Positions 35,538 through 43,832 of a DNA stretch of 64,000 nucleotides are shown here, in pieces. The notes under the pieces were generated by a model, which was not told where the DNA came from, ran no database searches, and saw only the letters and a program-made list of their open reading frames with translations. A program made the translations under genes and the position numbers. This stretch comes from Runella sp. (lineage in GTDB: Bacteria > Bacteroidota > Bacteroidia > Cytophagales > Spirosomataceae), in the NCBI GenBank assembly GCA_023254175.1, contig JALQYJ010000001.1, positions 24,861 through 88,860 on the forward strand, read 5' to 3'. How positions within the stretch are numbered: position 1 is the stretch's first letter; every line of letters starts with the position of its first letter.

Positions 35538-37469
35538 TTAGGAATAAACAGCAGTAGTTACCATTTCGTGGGCGGTTTTGGCAATTCCTTCGGGGTCAAA
35601 ACCACATTCGCGATGAAGTTCGATTTGTTCGCCATGTTCTACAATTCGGTCAGGAATACCCAAACGTTTGAGTTTGGCAGTATAGCCGTGGTCAACCATA
35701 AATTCCAATACAGCACTTCCCATTCCACCCTGTAAGCACCCGTCTTCAACGGTAATAACTTTATCAAATTTCTGGAACACCTTGTGCAACAGTTCTTCGT
35801 CCAGCGGTTTTACAAAGCGTAAATCGTAGTGAGCGGCACTAATACCTGCGTTTTCGAGCAATTGGCAACTTTTAACAGCATAGTTTCCGATGTGACCAAT
35901 GGTCAGAATCGCTATATCTTCGCCGTCTTTTATTTTTCTGCCTTTACCAATCTCCAATTGTTCGAGAGGAGTGCGCCACTGGGGCATCATTCCTTCGCCT
36001 CTTGGATAACGAATGGTAAAAGCTCGTTTTCCGCGTTGAGTTTCGTCGAGTTGTGCCGTGTACATCATGTTTCGAAGCTCCTGTTCGTTCATTGGCGATG
36101 CTACAATCATGTTGGGAATACAGCGCATGTAAGCAATATCATACGCGCCGTGGTGCGTAGGGCCATCAGCGCCTGCGAAACCTGCACGATCGAGGCAAAA
36201 CACCACTGGAAGTTCCTGAATACAGACATCATGCACTACTTGGTCGTAAGCACGCTGCATAAACGTACTGTAAATGTTGCAGAATACTACCGACCCTTGC
36301 GTGGCCATTCCTGCCGAGAAAGTAACGGCGTGTTGTTCGGCAATACCTACGTCGAAGGCACGCTCTGGCATGACTTTCATCAACAGGTTCATCGATGAGC
36401 CTGAAGGCATCGCAGGGGTTACGCCCACGACTTTGGGATTCTGCTCGGCCAATTCCACCAAAGTATGTCCAAACACATCTTGGTACTTAGGTGGCTGTGG
36501 AGTATCGGGGATTTTTTTGAAAATCTCACCCGTTATTTTATCAAATTTACCAGGGGCGTGCCATTTTGTTTGGTCTTTTTCGGCAGGAGCAAATCCTTTT
36601 CCTTTGACCGTCACGCAGTGCAACAGCTTCGGCCCTGGTATATTTTTAAGGTCATTCAGTACGTGCACAAGGTGATCAACGTCGTGCCCGTCGATGGGGC
36701 CAAAGTAACGCAAATTGAGCGACTCAAATAAATTACTTTGGCGTAACAAAGTGGCTTTGAGCCCGTCTTCTACTCGTGAGACAATCTCGCGAGCACTTTT
36801 GCCAAATTGGCTCATTTTGCCCAACAAATTCCAAACTTCTTCTTTGACGCGGTTGTATGTATGAGAAGTGGTAATGTCGGTCAAATACTCTTTTAATGCC
36901 CCAACGTTGGGGTCTATACTCATGCAATTATCATTCAAGATGATAAGCAAATTCGTATCTGCCAACGCCCCTGCGTGGTTCATTGCTTCAAACGCCATAC
37001 CGCCCGTCATGGCGCCATCACCAATCACCGCAATTGAATGTTGGTTTTTAATACCTTTCAACTGCGCTCCCACGGCCATCCCTAAGGCACCAGAGATAGA
37101 CGTAGAAGAGTGACCTACTCCAAAAGCATCGTAAGGGCTTTCTTTGCGTTTAGGGAATCCAGAAATTCCACCGTAAAGTCGGTTAGTATGGAATACCTCG
37201 CGGCGACCCGTCAAGATTTTATGGCCATATGCTTGGTGTCCTACATCCCAAATAAGTTGGTCGGCAGGAGTATTAAACACGTAATGTAGTGCAACAGTCA
37301 GTTCTACTACACCCAGGCTCGCGCCAAAATGCCCTCCATACACCGAAACTAAATCAATGATGTACTGCCGAAGTTCTTGAGAAACTTGGGGGAGGTCTGC
37401 TGAGTCAAATTTTCGCAAATCATCGGGCGTGTTGATTTGTGAAAGTAATTTACCGGGAGTTATGAGCAT
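35538..37469 (-). CDS. dxs: 1-deoxy-D-xylulose-5-phosphate synthase
   Basis: Thiamine-diphosphate enzyme that condenses pyruvate and glyceraldehyde-3-P in the first step of the MEP isoprenoid pathway; cytosolic, 643 residues (normal). Motifs: YGGHFGASLGVVELTVALHYVFNTP, IWDVGHQAYGHKILTGRR, GVGHSSTSISGALGMAVGAQ, the ThDP site AVIGDGAMTGGMAFEAMNHAG...LIILNDNCMSI, and the transketolase pyrimidine domain GIAEQHAVTFSAGMATQG. A TAnnTTTG element is at 37537-37530. Convergent with the alpha/beta hydrolase gene; same strand as the rhomboid and mutL genes upstream. Confidence 0.97.
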   Translation of the reverse strand: MLITPGKLLSQINTPDDLRKFDSADLPQVSQELRQYIIDLVSVYGGHFGASLGVVELTVALHYVFNTPADQLIWDVGHQAYGHKILTGRREVFHTNRLYGGISGFPKRKESPYDAFGVGHSSTSISGALGMAVGAQLKGIKNQHSIAVIGDGAMTGGMAFEAMNHAGALADTNLLIILNDNCMSIDPNVGALKEYLTDITTSHTYNRVKEEVWNLLGKMSQFGKSAREIVSRVEDGLKATLLRQSNLFESLNLRYFGPIDGHDVDHLVHVLNDLKNIPGPKLLHCVTVKGKGFAPAEKDQTKWHAPGKFDKITGEIFKKIPDTPQPPKYQDVFGHTLVELAEQNPKVVGVTPAMPSGSSMNLLMKVMPERAFDVGIAEQHAVTFSAGMATQGSVVFCNIYSTFMQRAYDQVVHDVCIQELPVVFCLDRAGFAGADGPTHHGAYDIAYMRCIPNMIVASPMNEQELRNMMYTAQLDETQRGKRAFTIRYPRGEGMMPQWRTPLEQLEIGKGRKIKDGEDIAILTIGHIGNYAVKSCQLLENAGISAAHYDLRFVKPLDEELLHKVFQKFDKVITVEDGCLQGGMGSAVLEFMVDHGYTAKLKRLGIPDRIVEHGEQIELHRECGFDPEGIAKTAHEMVTTAVYS

Positions 37470-37529
37470 CGTTTAACGGCTTGAAACTAAACGTAGAAAT
37501 ATAACTTGCTTGCTGATAAAAGTGTTTTG

Positions 37530-37537
37530 CAAAGTTA
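37530..37537 (-). promoter_or_regulatory. Candidate -7 box of dxs
   Basis: CAAAGTTA on the plus strand is TAACTTTG (TAnnTTTG) on the minus strand, 60 nt before the dxs ATG. No matching -33 element at 19-23 nt. Confidence 0.4.
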
Positions 37538-37603
37538 TGAAAAATGCCAATCGCTACCCACATTTTAGCGTATGTATAGCGGTAAAACCACATAGACGGC
37601 CAC

Positions 37604-38521
37604 TTATTGTTGGCTTGCTTTGTAGAGTTTTTGCTTCTCTTCACGAGTGAGGCTCTCGTAGCCAGATTTTGAAATTTTGTCCAAAATTGCATCAATTTCG
37701 TCCTGATTAGGGATAATTACCGAAGTAGTATCACTACTTTGCTTGTAATGAAGTGCCGTAGAAGAGGTGGTGGCACGTGCGCGTTGAGGTACTTGTATCT
37801 TTGGCTTGGAGCTAAAAAAAATCTGGAAAAATTTCCCCATACTGTAGATAGGTTTGCCCCAGTCATACCCATTTTGTAGTGATTTGATAAATCCAAAACC
37901 TACCATTGCTCCTGCTAAGTGAGCTAAATTTCCACCCGCATTGGGGCCTACCAACTGTGCCATTGTGATAATAATACACAGTGCTGCTATGTATTTAAGA
38001 CGAACTGGGCCAATGAGAAACACAAAAAAGGTGTATTCGGGGAGTAAAGTGGCAGCTCCTAAAATCACAGCGAATACTGCGCCCGAAGCTCCAATTAAAC
38101 TGGTGTTGGCAAGCTCAGGTTGGAAATAGGGAACTAGGTTGTACATGGTCAAAAAAAGCACTCCGCCTGCCAAGCCGCCCAATAAAAAAATCGCAATCAA
38201 GCGTCGGCTGCCAAGGTACTCTTCCAATACCTGCCCAAACCAATAGAGCGATAGCATGTTAAAAAAAACATGAAAAGGCCCTTGATGAACAAAGAAGTTG
38301 GTCAGAAGCGTCCAAGGCTTGTGTAGAAACGAACCAAAGCTGGCGGGTAGACGTAGTTGCTCTATGACCCACTGATAATAATAGGGGTATTGAGCAATCG
38401 TGAAAACGATGTACAAAATAATTATTGCGACAAAGACAATCACATTGGTCAATATGAGTTTAATGACCGCGTTGTTTGTCTTTGAAAACTCGCCTCTAAC
38501 ATCATCGAAAATGCTGCTCAT
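37604..38521 (-). CDS. Rhomboid family intramembrane serine protease with C-terminal cytosolic tail
   Basis: Membrane protease of 305 residues. The rhomboid core has the helix-1 motif GPFHVFFNMLSLYWFG, the catalytic Ser in SLIGASGAVFAVILGA and the catalytic His in NLAHLAGAMVGFGF. Six core helices are preceded by one N-terminal helix (LTNVIVFVAIIILYIVFTIA). After the last helix comes a tail of about 75 residues with an Arg/Ser/Thr-rich linker and a closing motif DEIDAILDKISKSGYESLTREEKQKLYKAS, common in Bacteroidota rhomboids. Substrates unknown. Paralogue of the next gene upstream (gap about 100 nt). Confidence 0.93.
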   Translation of the reverse strand: MSSIFDDVRGEFSKTNNAVIKLILTNVIVFVAIIILYIVFTIAQYPYYYQWVIEQLRLPASFGSFLHKPWTLLTNFFVHQGPFHVFFNMLSLYWFGQVLEEYLGSRRLIAIFLLGGLAGGVLFLTMYNLVPYFQPELANTSLIGASGAVFAVILGAATLLPEYTFFVFLIGPVRLKYIAALCIIITMAQLVGPNAGGNLAHLAGAMVGFGFIKSLQNGYDWGKPIYSMGKFFQIFFSSKPKIQVPQRARATTSSTALHYKQSSDTTSVIIPNQDEIDAILDKISKSGYESLTREEKQKLYKASQQ

Positions 38522-38624
38522 CGCTCTCTGCCGTTCAAATTAGGTTCTACAAAATAACCCATTTTTCTACAAACTAGTTTTAGTTTGTGACTGAAAATTA
38601 GAGAAAAAGATACAAAAAGCCAAA

Positions 38625-39404
38625 TTAATGCATTCGTCTAATTTTCCAGATTTTCAATAGTATATACGCAAAAATCATACCTCCAAGATGCGCAAAGTGA
38701 GCAACTCCTGAATCTTGGATGTTCATTCCTGCATAAAGCTCGTATAGTGCATAAAAAGTGACAAAATACTTGGCTTTTATAGGGATAGGGAAGAACAAAA
38801 GCATCATTTCCATGTTTGGGAAAATAAGCCCAAAAGCCGCAATAATTCCAAATATAGCCCCTGAAGCCCCTACCATTGGGATGTTTAGGCGGGTATTTAC
38901 GGTGTTTTTGACAAAAGCTACACTATCATTGATATACGAAAGATTTTTGGGCTGCTCTTCAAAGCTATTCAGAAAATCGAGGGAAGAACGTTTGATATCA
39001 GGGGCAAAACGAGTCAAAAAATCCAAAAACGCTTCTGGTGAAGGGTATTGACTGTATAAGTCAACGGCTTGTTTTAGCTCATACATTTCATACAAATTAA
39101 TGACTGTGTAGAGAAAGCCTGCTCCAATGCCTGTTACGAAATAAAAAATTAAGAAGCGTTTGGAGCCCAGTACGTGCTGCTCAAGCAATGGTCCAAAGAA
39201 AAACAGTCCAAGCATGTTGCTAAACAAATGCCCCACGTTTCCGTGTAAAAACATGTACGTGATGAATTGATGGGGTTTAAAGCTTGGGCCTGTGAGGGGG
39301 TAAAGTGCAAATAAATTTTCAACGAGGGGACTAAGACTTTGTATGAAATAAATGAGTACGTTTAGAATTAGTAAATTGCGAACAGTAGGAGTGATGTTGA
39401 ACAT
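38625..39404 (-). CDS. Rhomboid family intramembrane serine protease
   Basis: Membrane protease of 259 residues with six predicted helices. Motifs: GNVGHLFSNMLGLFFFGPLLE, catalytic Ser in PMVGASGAIFGIIAAFGLIFPN, catalytic His in VAHFAHLGGMIFAYILLKIW. Between helices 2 and 4 it carries an extra soluble stretch of about 65 residues (ELKQAVDLYSQYPSPEAFLDFLTRFAPDIKRSSLDFL...), absent from the sister protein and possibly involved in substrate choice. It starts 12 nt after mutL and is probably cotranscribed with it. Confidence 0.93.
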   Translation of the reverse strand: MFNITPTVRNLLILNVLIYFIQSLSPLVENLFALYPLTGPSFKPHQFITYMFLHGNVGHLFSNMLGLFFFGPLLEQHVLGSKRFLIFYFVTGIGAGFLYTVINLYEMYELKQAVDLYSQYPSPEAFLDFLTRFAPDIKRSSLDFLNSFEEQPKNLSYINDSVAFVKNTVNTRLNIPMVGASGAIFGIIAAFGLIFPNMEMMLLFFPIPIKAKYFVTFYALYELYAGMNIQDSGVAHFAHLGGMIFAYILLKIWKIRRMH

Positions 39405-39416
39405 GGCTTTCTGGGC

Positions 39417-41327
39417 TTATTTTAATAAATTAGCTATTTTGTCTAATGCTAAAATGGAGAAAATCGGTTCACCTGTTGGGGTGTAATTGGGATTCGAGGA
39501 AACAAAAAGTTGGTTGATGAGCCGCTCCATTTCGTCAGACGAAAGACGAACCAAATGCCGCGAAGCAAAGCGTTTGGCTAAAGTGCGAGCTGTGGTCTCG
39601 GTGCGATTTAGCTCTAAATCTGCATAACTTTGCCGAAGCTGCTCGGTCAATTCTTCAAAAATCTTTTGGGCGTCTTCCGCAGGGAAATCGGTTGGCATAC
39701 TTCGTACAATCAGGGTGTCAGGCCCTAATGAATCAAAGTCAAAGCCTAAGGCCAAGATTTCATCGCGCATTTCCAGTACAAGCGGAACGTCAGCAACGGG
39801 CAGTTGAACCGTAATTGGAAACAATAGCTGCTGGGAAACCGCAGTTTGAGATTCCAATTGTTTCAGATAACGGTCGTAAAGCACACGTTCATAGGCTGCC
39901 CGCTGATCGATGAGCATCATGCCAGACTTGACCGATGAAACAATGTAACGATTCTGAATTTGAACAGCCAAACGGCGATTTTGGAGTTCTTCATCTTCTT
40001 TGATTTGGACGTCATTGGCGCGGCTTCCAAGCGTGGGGCTCGGGGTTGGGACAAATTCGTCTTCTTCTCCCAAATCGAGCGTGACTTGAGCTGGCGTAGG
40101 GTCTGTTTTCTGGAATCCCTCAAATAATTTATCCCAATTAGCTAGGTTTGATTCTTCCCTGGGCGATTTACTCGCAGGAGGGTAAGAAGCACTGAAAGGA
40201 CTTTCACTGTTATTACTTCCTATGCCTGCACTGTTCTCCCGAGAAGACGGCATTGACAATGGCTTGGTGGGCGTAGAACGTGATGGCAACGGACGCAGAA
40301 AATTGACGTTGGAGTCAAAATCAATGGAGTGCGAGAGATGGTTGACACTGATGGCTTTTCTGACAGCAGCCATCAATAGGGCATACACCGACCGCTCGTC
40401 GTCAAATTTGATTTCGGTTTTGGTCGGGTGAATATTGATGTCAATGTGCGACGGGTCGAGGTCGAGGTGAAGAACGTAGAAAGGGTGACTTCCTTCGTTG
40501 ATGGTTCCTTCGTAAGCCGATAACACCGCATGGTGTAAATAATTGTGTTTAATAAAACGGTCGTTGACAAAAAAGAACTGTTCTCCTCTCGTCTTACGGG
40601 CAAATTCAGGCTTGCCAATGTAACCTTTTACGGTTACAAAAGGAGTTTCTTCTTGGCAACTAAGGATATTTTCTCGATAGTTTTTGCCAAACATATCTAC
40701 AATACGTCGGCTGATTTTTCCTGAGTACAGGTTGTAAATCTCGGTGTCGTTGTGGTAGAGTGATAAACTCACTTCAGGATGAGCAAGTGCAACCCGTTGA
40801 AACTCATCGAGGATGTGCCGCATCTCTACGGAGTTGGTTTTGAGAAAGTTGCGGCGTGCAGGTACGTTGAAAAATAAATTTTTTACTAAAATATTGGTTC
40901 CAGGTAAACACGCCACCAACTCTTGCGACCTCAAGTCAGAGCCCTCAATACGAAGTAAAACGCCAATTTCGTCGGCAGCGCGACGGGTACGCATCTCGAC
41001 CTGAGCTACCGCTGCAATAGAAGCCAATGCTTCACCGCGAAAGCCCATTGTACGGATTCGGAAGAGGTCGTCAGCAGTGCGTATTTTGGACGTAGCGTGT
41101 CGTTCAAAACTCATGCGGGCGTCAGTTTCGGACATGCCAACACCATCGTCTATGATTTGAATGAGTGTGCGCCCCGCATCACGAATGATTACTTGTATAT
41201 TTTTGGCCTGTGCGTCAATAGCATTTTCTAACAGTTCTTTCACCACAGAAGCAGGCCGCTGTACAACCTCACCCGCAGCAATTTGGTTAGCAATAGCATC
41301 AGGAAGCAGGCGAATTATATCTTGCAT
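39417..41327 (-). CDS. mutL: DNA mismatch repair protein MutL
   Basis: GHKL ATPase that links MutS mismatch recognition to strand excision; 636 residues. The N-terminal ATPase is intact: VVQRPASVVKELLENAIDAQA (Glu), IIDDGVGM, ATSKIRTADDLFRIRTMGFRGEALASI and the linker domain with FVNDRFIKHNYLHHAV and IDINIHPTKTEIKFDDE. A variable Ser/Pro-rich linker covers about 350-450. The C-terminal dimerisation domain lacks the endonuclease signature: the DQHAxxExxxxE motif reads DQRAAYERVLYD near 474, and the CPHGRP segment reads YTPTGEP. First gene of the mutL–rhomboid unit. Confidence 0.96.
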   Translation of the reverse strand: MQDIIRLLPDAIANQIAAGEVVQRPASVVKELLENAIDAQAKNIQVIIRDAGRTLIQIIDDGVGMSETDARMSFERHATSKIRTADDLFRIRTMGFRGEALASIAAVAQVEMRTRRAADEIGVLLRIEGSDLRSQELVACLPGTNILVKNLFFNVPARRNFLKTNSVEMRHILDEFQRVALAHPEVSLSLYHNDTEIYNLYSGKISRRIVDMFGKNYRENILSCQEETPFVTVKGYIGKPEFARKTRGEQFFFVNDRFIKHNYLHHAVLSAYEGTINEGSHPFYVLHLDLDPSHIDINIHPTKTEIKFDDERSVYALLMAAVRKAISVNHLSHSIDFDSNVNFLRPLPSRSTPTKPLSMPSSRENSAGIGSNNSESPFSASYPPASKSPREESNLANWDKLFEGFQKTDPTPAQVTLDLGEEDEFVPTPSPTLGSRANDVQIKEDEELQNRRLAVQIQNRYIVSSVKSGMMLIDQRAAYERVLYDRYLKQLESQTAVSQQLLFPITVQLPVADVPLVLEMRDEILALGFDFDSLGPDTLIVRSMPTDFPAEDAQKIFEELTEQLRQSYADLELNRTETTARTLAKRFASRHLVRLSSDEMERLINQLFVSSNPNYTPTGEPIFSILALDKIANLLK

Positions 41328-41536
41328 ATCGAATGTAGACTTTCAAGAATTAGATAACAAAATAACAGCTGTAAAACGTTTACTAGATGCCATTTTGTTA
41401 AAAAAATATATCTTAAAAAAACAAATCAAATAAAATGCTGGTTTTTATCATTATAAAAATAAATATTTAAACTTTATATAGGTAATAGTTTGTGATGTTA
41501 CACCCGTTTCTAAGAAAAAGCTATCCTGTAAAAAGT

Positions 41537-41553
41537 TTGGCACACTGTTTGTA
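41537..41553 (+). promoter_or_regulatory. Sigma-54-like promoter upstream of an unannotated small ORF
   Basis: TTGGCACACTGTTTGTA has the -24 GG and the -12 position (GT instead of GC) separated by 10 nt, as in TGGCAC-N5-TTGCW. It lies 70 nt before the ATG at 41624. The window also encodes a sigma-54 activator (20358). One substitution in the -12 element keeps this a candidate. Confidence 0.45.
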
Positions 41554-41623
41554 AAGGGCTCAAATATAGATTCTTGATGACCTCTTTGTTAAACAGTTGT
41601 TCAACATTTAATGACCTTTTGAA

Positions 41624-41800
41624 ATGAAAAAGCCTAACCTGCATTTAGTTTTTCAATGGCTTATTTTTCTGCCAGTTATCTTGCCTTTGTGTATTATTTT
41701 TGGGGCTATCCAAGGGGTAATCAACACAGTGGAGCAGATGGCACTTCAAATGTGGGCTGATGCTTCAACCATTGACAAAGTCGAGCCATCAGAGTTATGA
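41624..41800 (+). CDS. Small single-pass membrane protein, 58 aa (not in the ORF track)
   Basis: An ATG at 41624 opens a 58-codon frame ending in TGA at 41800. The N-terminus is MKKPNLHLVFQW, followed by one strong hydrophobic helix (LIFLPVILPLCIIFGAIQGVI) and an acidic, soluble tail (TVEQMALQMWADASTIDKVEPSEL). This is the classic layout of a real small membrane protein. It was missed because the track stops at 60 codons. It overlaps the convergent DUF6787 gene by 6 nt at the stop codons. A sigma-54-like promoter lies upstream. No homologue recognised from memory. Confidence 0.6.
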   Translation: MKKPNLHLVFQWLIFLPVILPLCIIFGAIQGVINTVEQMALQMWADASTIDKVEPSEL

Positions 41801-42100
41801 TTTTTTTTTGGAAAAAAGGGATTTAATGCGTTGAAACATCTTTTTCTCGAAATGCCAAAAGAACTGGTGTTGACCAAAAACCCAGCCGTATATCAATAGT
41901 ATAATTTGGTACAAAGGCAAAATAATAAAAATGTTGAAGCACCAAACTGCCCAAGCTGCTTCAATACTTAACCATTTGACCATCCAACGCTTGGTGTACA
42001 TGACCGTAAAACCAGTACATGCAAACACAAGCAGGATAACCATTACTTGCCATCCGCTAGTCACATTCCACCGTTTCTTTAGTTTGTCTATCCAACTCAT
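41795..42100 (-). CDS. DUF6787-type membrane protein
   Basis: Protein of 101 residues with two helices (VMVILLVFACTGFTVMYTKRWMVKWL and WAVWCFNIFIILPLYQIILLIYGWVFG) and the closing motif GQHQFFWHFEKKMFQRIKSLFSKKKS. The pattern W(I/L)xKLKxRWxVxS at the start and GQxxFFxxFxKK near the end is that of a conserved Bacteroidota family I recall as DUF6787. Function unknown; a basic C-terminus suggests the tail faces the cytosol. Confidence 0.8.
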   Translation of the reverse strand: MSWIDKLKKRWNVTSGWQVMVILLVFACTGFTVMYTKRWMVKWLSIEAAWAVWCFNIFIILPLYQIILLIYGWVFGQHQFFWHFEKKMFQRIKSLFSKKKS

Positions 42101-42167
42101 TGAACTATCACGTGTTGAGTAATGGAAGGTTTCGTTTTTGTTATTAGATTAAGAGCTTTTCTAGTGC

Positions 42168-42896
42168 TTACTCGTACAAAAACTCCAAGTGCTCAGGGCC
42201 TATTTCCTCTGGGTCAAGCGACAAAAACTCTTCCCAAAACGGGTCATTGGGCAGGGCAGCTCGGCAAAGTATCGACTCCTTTTTGACAGGATGAACAAAA
42301 AATAATCGACGAGCGTGAAGGTTAATACTTCCGTCGTTGTTGGCACGCGCATAACCATATTTTAAATCTCCTCGAATAGGAGAACCCATCGTTGCTAACT
42401 GCACCCTAATTTGGTGCGGGCGGCCAGTAATGGGGGTTACTTCTAATAAAAAATGCTTGTTGATTTCTCCCAGAACCCGATAATGAAGTTCGGCTTTTTG
42501 TGCATTAGGCACGGGCGTCTCGTAGGCAGTAACGAAGTTTTTTGCTTCGTCTTTTACCAACCAATTGGTTAATTTATCTTGGTTTTTGGGAGGGCGGCGG
42601 CGAACTACGGCCCAATAGGTCTTTTGAACCTCCCGTTTACGAAAAATATCATTCATACGTTCAAGCCCTTTCGAGGTTCGTGCAAAAACCACAAGCCCGC
42701 TTACAGGACGGTCGAGGCGATGAACGGTTCCTAGAAAAACCTCTCCTGGTTTTTCGTATCTTTCCTTGATATAATCCTTCACCAACTCCAACAAAGGCAC
42801 ATCGCCTGTTGCGTCGCCCTGAACGAGCACGCCCGCGGCCTTATTGACAATGATGAGGTGGTTGTCTTCGTATATGACATGAAATGGCTTGGCCAT
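42168..42896 (-). CDS. RluA family RNA pseudouridine synthase
   Basis: Cytosolic enzyme of 242 residues that isomerises uridine in rRNA or tRNA. Motifs: the opening FHVIYEDNHLIIVNKAAGVLVQGDATGD (motif I), the catalytic-Asp loop TVHRLDRPVSGLVVFARTSKGLERM, YWAVVRRRP and LEVTPITGRPHQIRVQLATMGSPIRGDLKYG. No N-terminal S4 domain, as in RluA/TruC-like members. The exact target site cannot be told. It lies 54 nt behind panB on the same strand. Confidence 0.93.
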   Translation of the reverse strand: MAKPFHVIYEDNHLIIVNKAAGVLVQGDATGDVPLLELVKDYIKERYEKPGEVFLGTVHRLDRPVSGLVVFARTSKGLERMNDIFRKREVQKTYWAVVRRRPPKNQDKLTNWLVKDEAKNFVTAYETPVPNAQKAELHYRVLGEINKHFLLEVTPITGRPHQIRVQLATMGSPIRGDLKYGYARANNDGSINLHARRLFFVHPVKKESILCRAALPNDPFWEEFLSLDPEEIGPEHLEFLYE

Positions 42897-42950
42897 TGAG
42901 ATAAAGCGTTTGTGTTAATTAACGGTAACGGATTAGTGCGGATGATAGTT

Positions 42951-43775
42951 TCAATACGACTCTTTTTCGTTAGGGAAATCATTGGATTTTACATCCTTTA
43001 CATAGTTCTGAACAGCATCAGTCATAATACCGTGCAAGTCGGCATAACGGCGTAAAAAGCGGGGCTTAAACTCCTTCGTGATGCCCAATAAATCGTGTAA
43101 AACAAGAATTTGTCCATCGGCGTGGGGGCCTGCTCCAATCCCAATGGTTGGGATACTCACACTTTGAGATACTTTTTGAGTGAGGGCTGCAGGAATTTTT
43201 TCTAATACCATTCCAAAACACCCTATTTCGTCGAGCATTTGAGCATCTTGAAGGAGCTTTTCGGCTTCGGTTTCTTCTTTGGCTCGCACTGTATAGGTGC
43301 CAAACTTGTAAATAGATTGAGGGGTAAGTCCCAAATGCCCCATTACAGGTACGCCTGCGCTAAGGATACGCGTAATAGAGTCTTTGATTTCGATACCCCC
43401 TTCAACTTTGACTGCATGAGCCCCCGATTCTTTCATAATTCGAATGGCGGAGTCAAGGGCGGCGCGTGAGTTCCCTTGGTACGAACCAAAAGGTAAATCG
43501 ACCACCACAAAAGCACGTTTTACGGCCCTGACTACGGCTTGGGCGTGATAAATCATTTGGTCGAGGGTAATCGGTAAGGTTGTTTCGTGGCCTGCGATGA
43601 CATTGGAGGCGGAGTCACCCACTAAAATAATGTCAATACCAGCGGCGTCGACGATACGCGCCATTGAATAATCGTAAGCAGTGAGGGCAGAGATTTTCTC
43701 GCCTCGGTGCTTCATTTCTTGTATGATGTGGGTCGTTACCCGTTTTACTTCGGTAGAAGATAACTGAGTTGACAT
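42951..43775 (-). CDS. panB: 3-methyl-2-oxobutanoate hydroxymethyltransferase
   Basis: First step of pantothenate synthesis: transfer of a hydroxymethyl group from 5,10-methylene-THF to ketoisovalerate; cytosolic. Motifs: [67 protein letters not shown] (metal-binding Asp), [35 protein letters not shown] and [25 protein letters not shown] prefer the ATG at 43775 (MSTQLSS) to that at 43796, since the extra seven residues are not family-like. No other pan genes adjacent. Confidence 0.96.
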   Translation of the reverse strand: MSTQLSSTEVKRVTTHIIQEMKHRGEKISALTAYDYSMARIVDAAGIDIILVGDSASNVIAGHETTLPITLDQMIYHAQAVVRAVKRAFVVVDLPFGSYQGNSRAALDSAIRIMKESGAHAVKVEGGIEIKDSITRILSAGVPVMGHLGLTPQSIYKFGTYTVRAKEETEAEKLLQDAQMLDEIGCFGMVLEKIPAALTQKVSQSVSIPTIGIGAGPHADGQILVLHDLLGITKEFKPRFLRRYADLHGIMTDAVQNYVKDVKSNDFPNEKESY

Positions 43776-43832
43776 AGGTAGGATTTTTGGGAGCAATTAG
43801 TAGCGTAGTTACTCCATTTTCATTTTATGTTT

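Noticed and set aside
35829-36731. Several ORFs of 88-189 codons antisense to dxs
   Set aside because: They overlap a complete dxs gene; no protein-family motif is visible in them.
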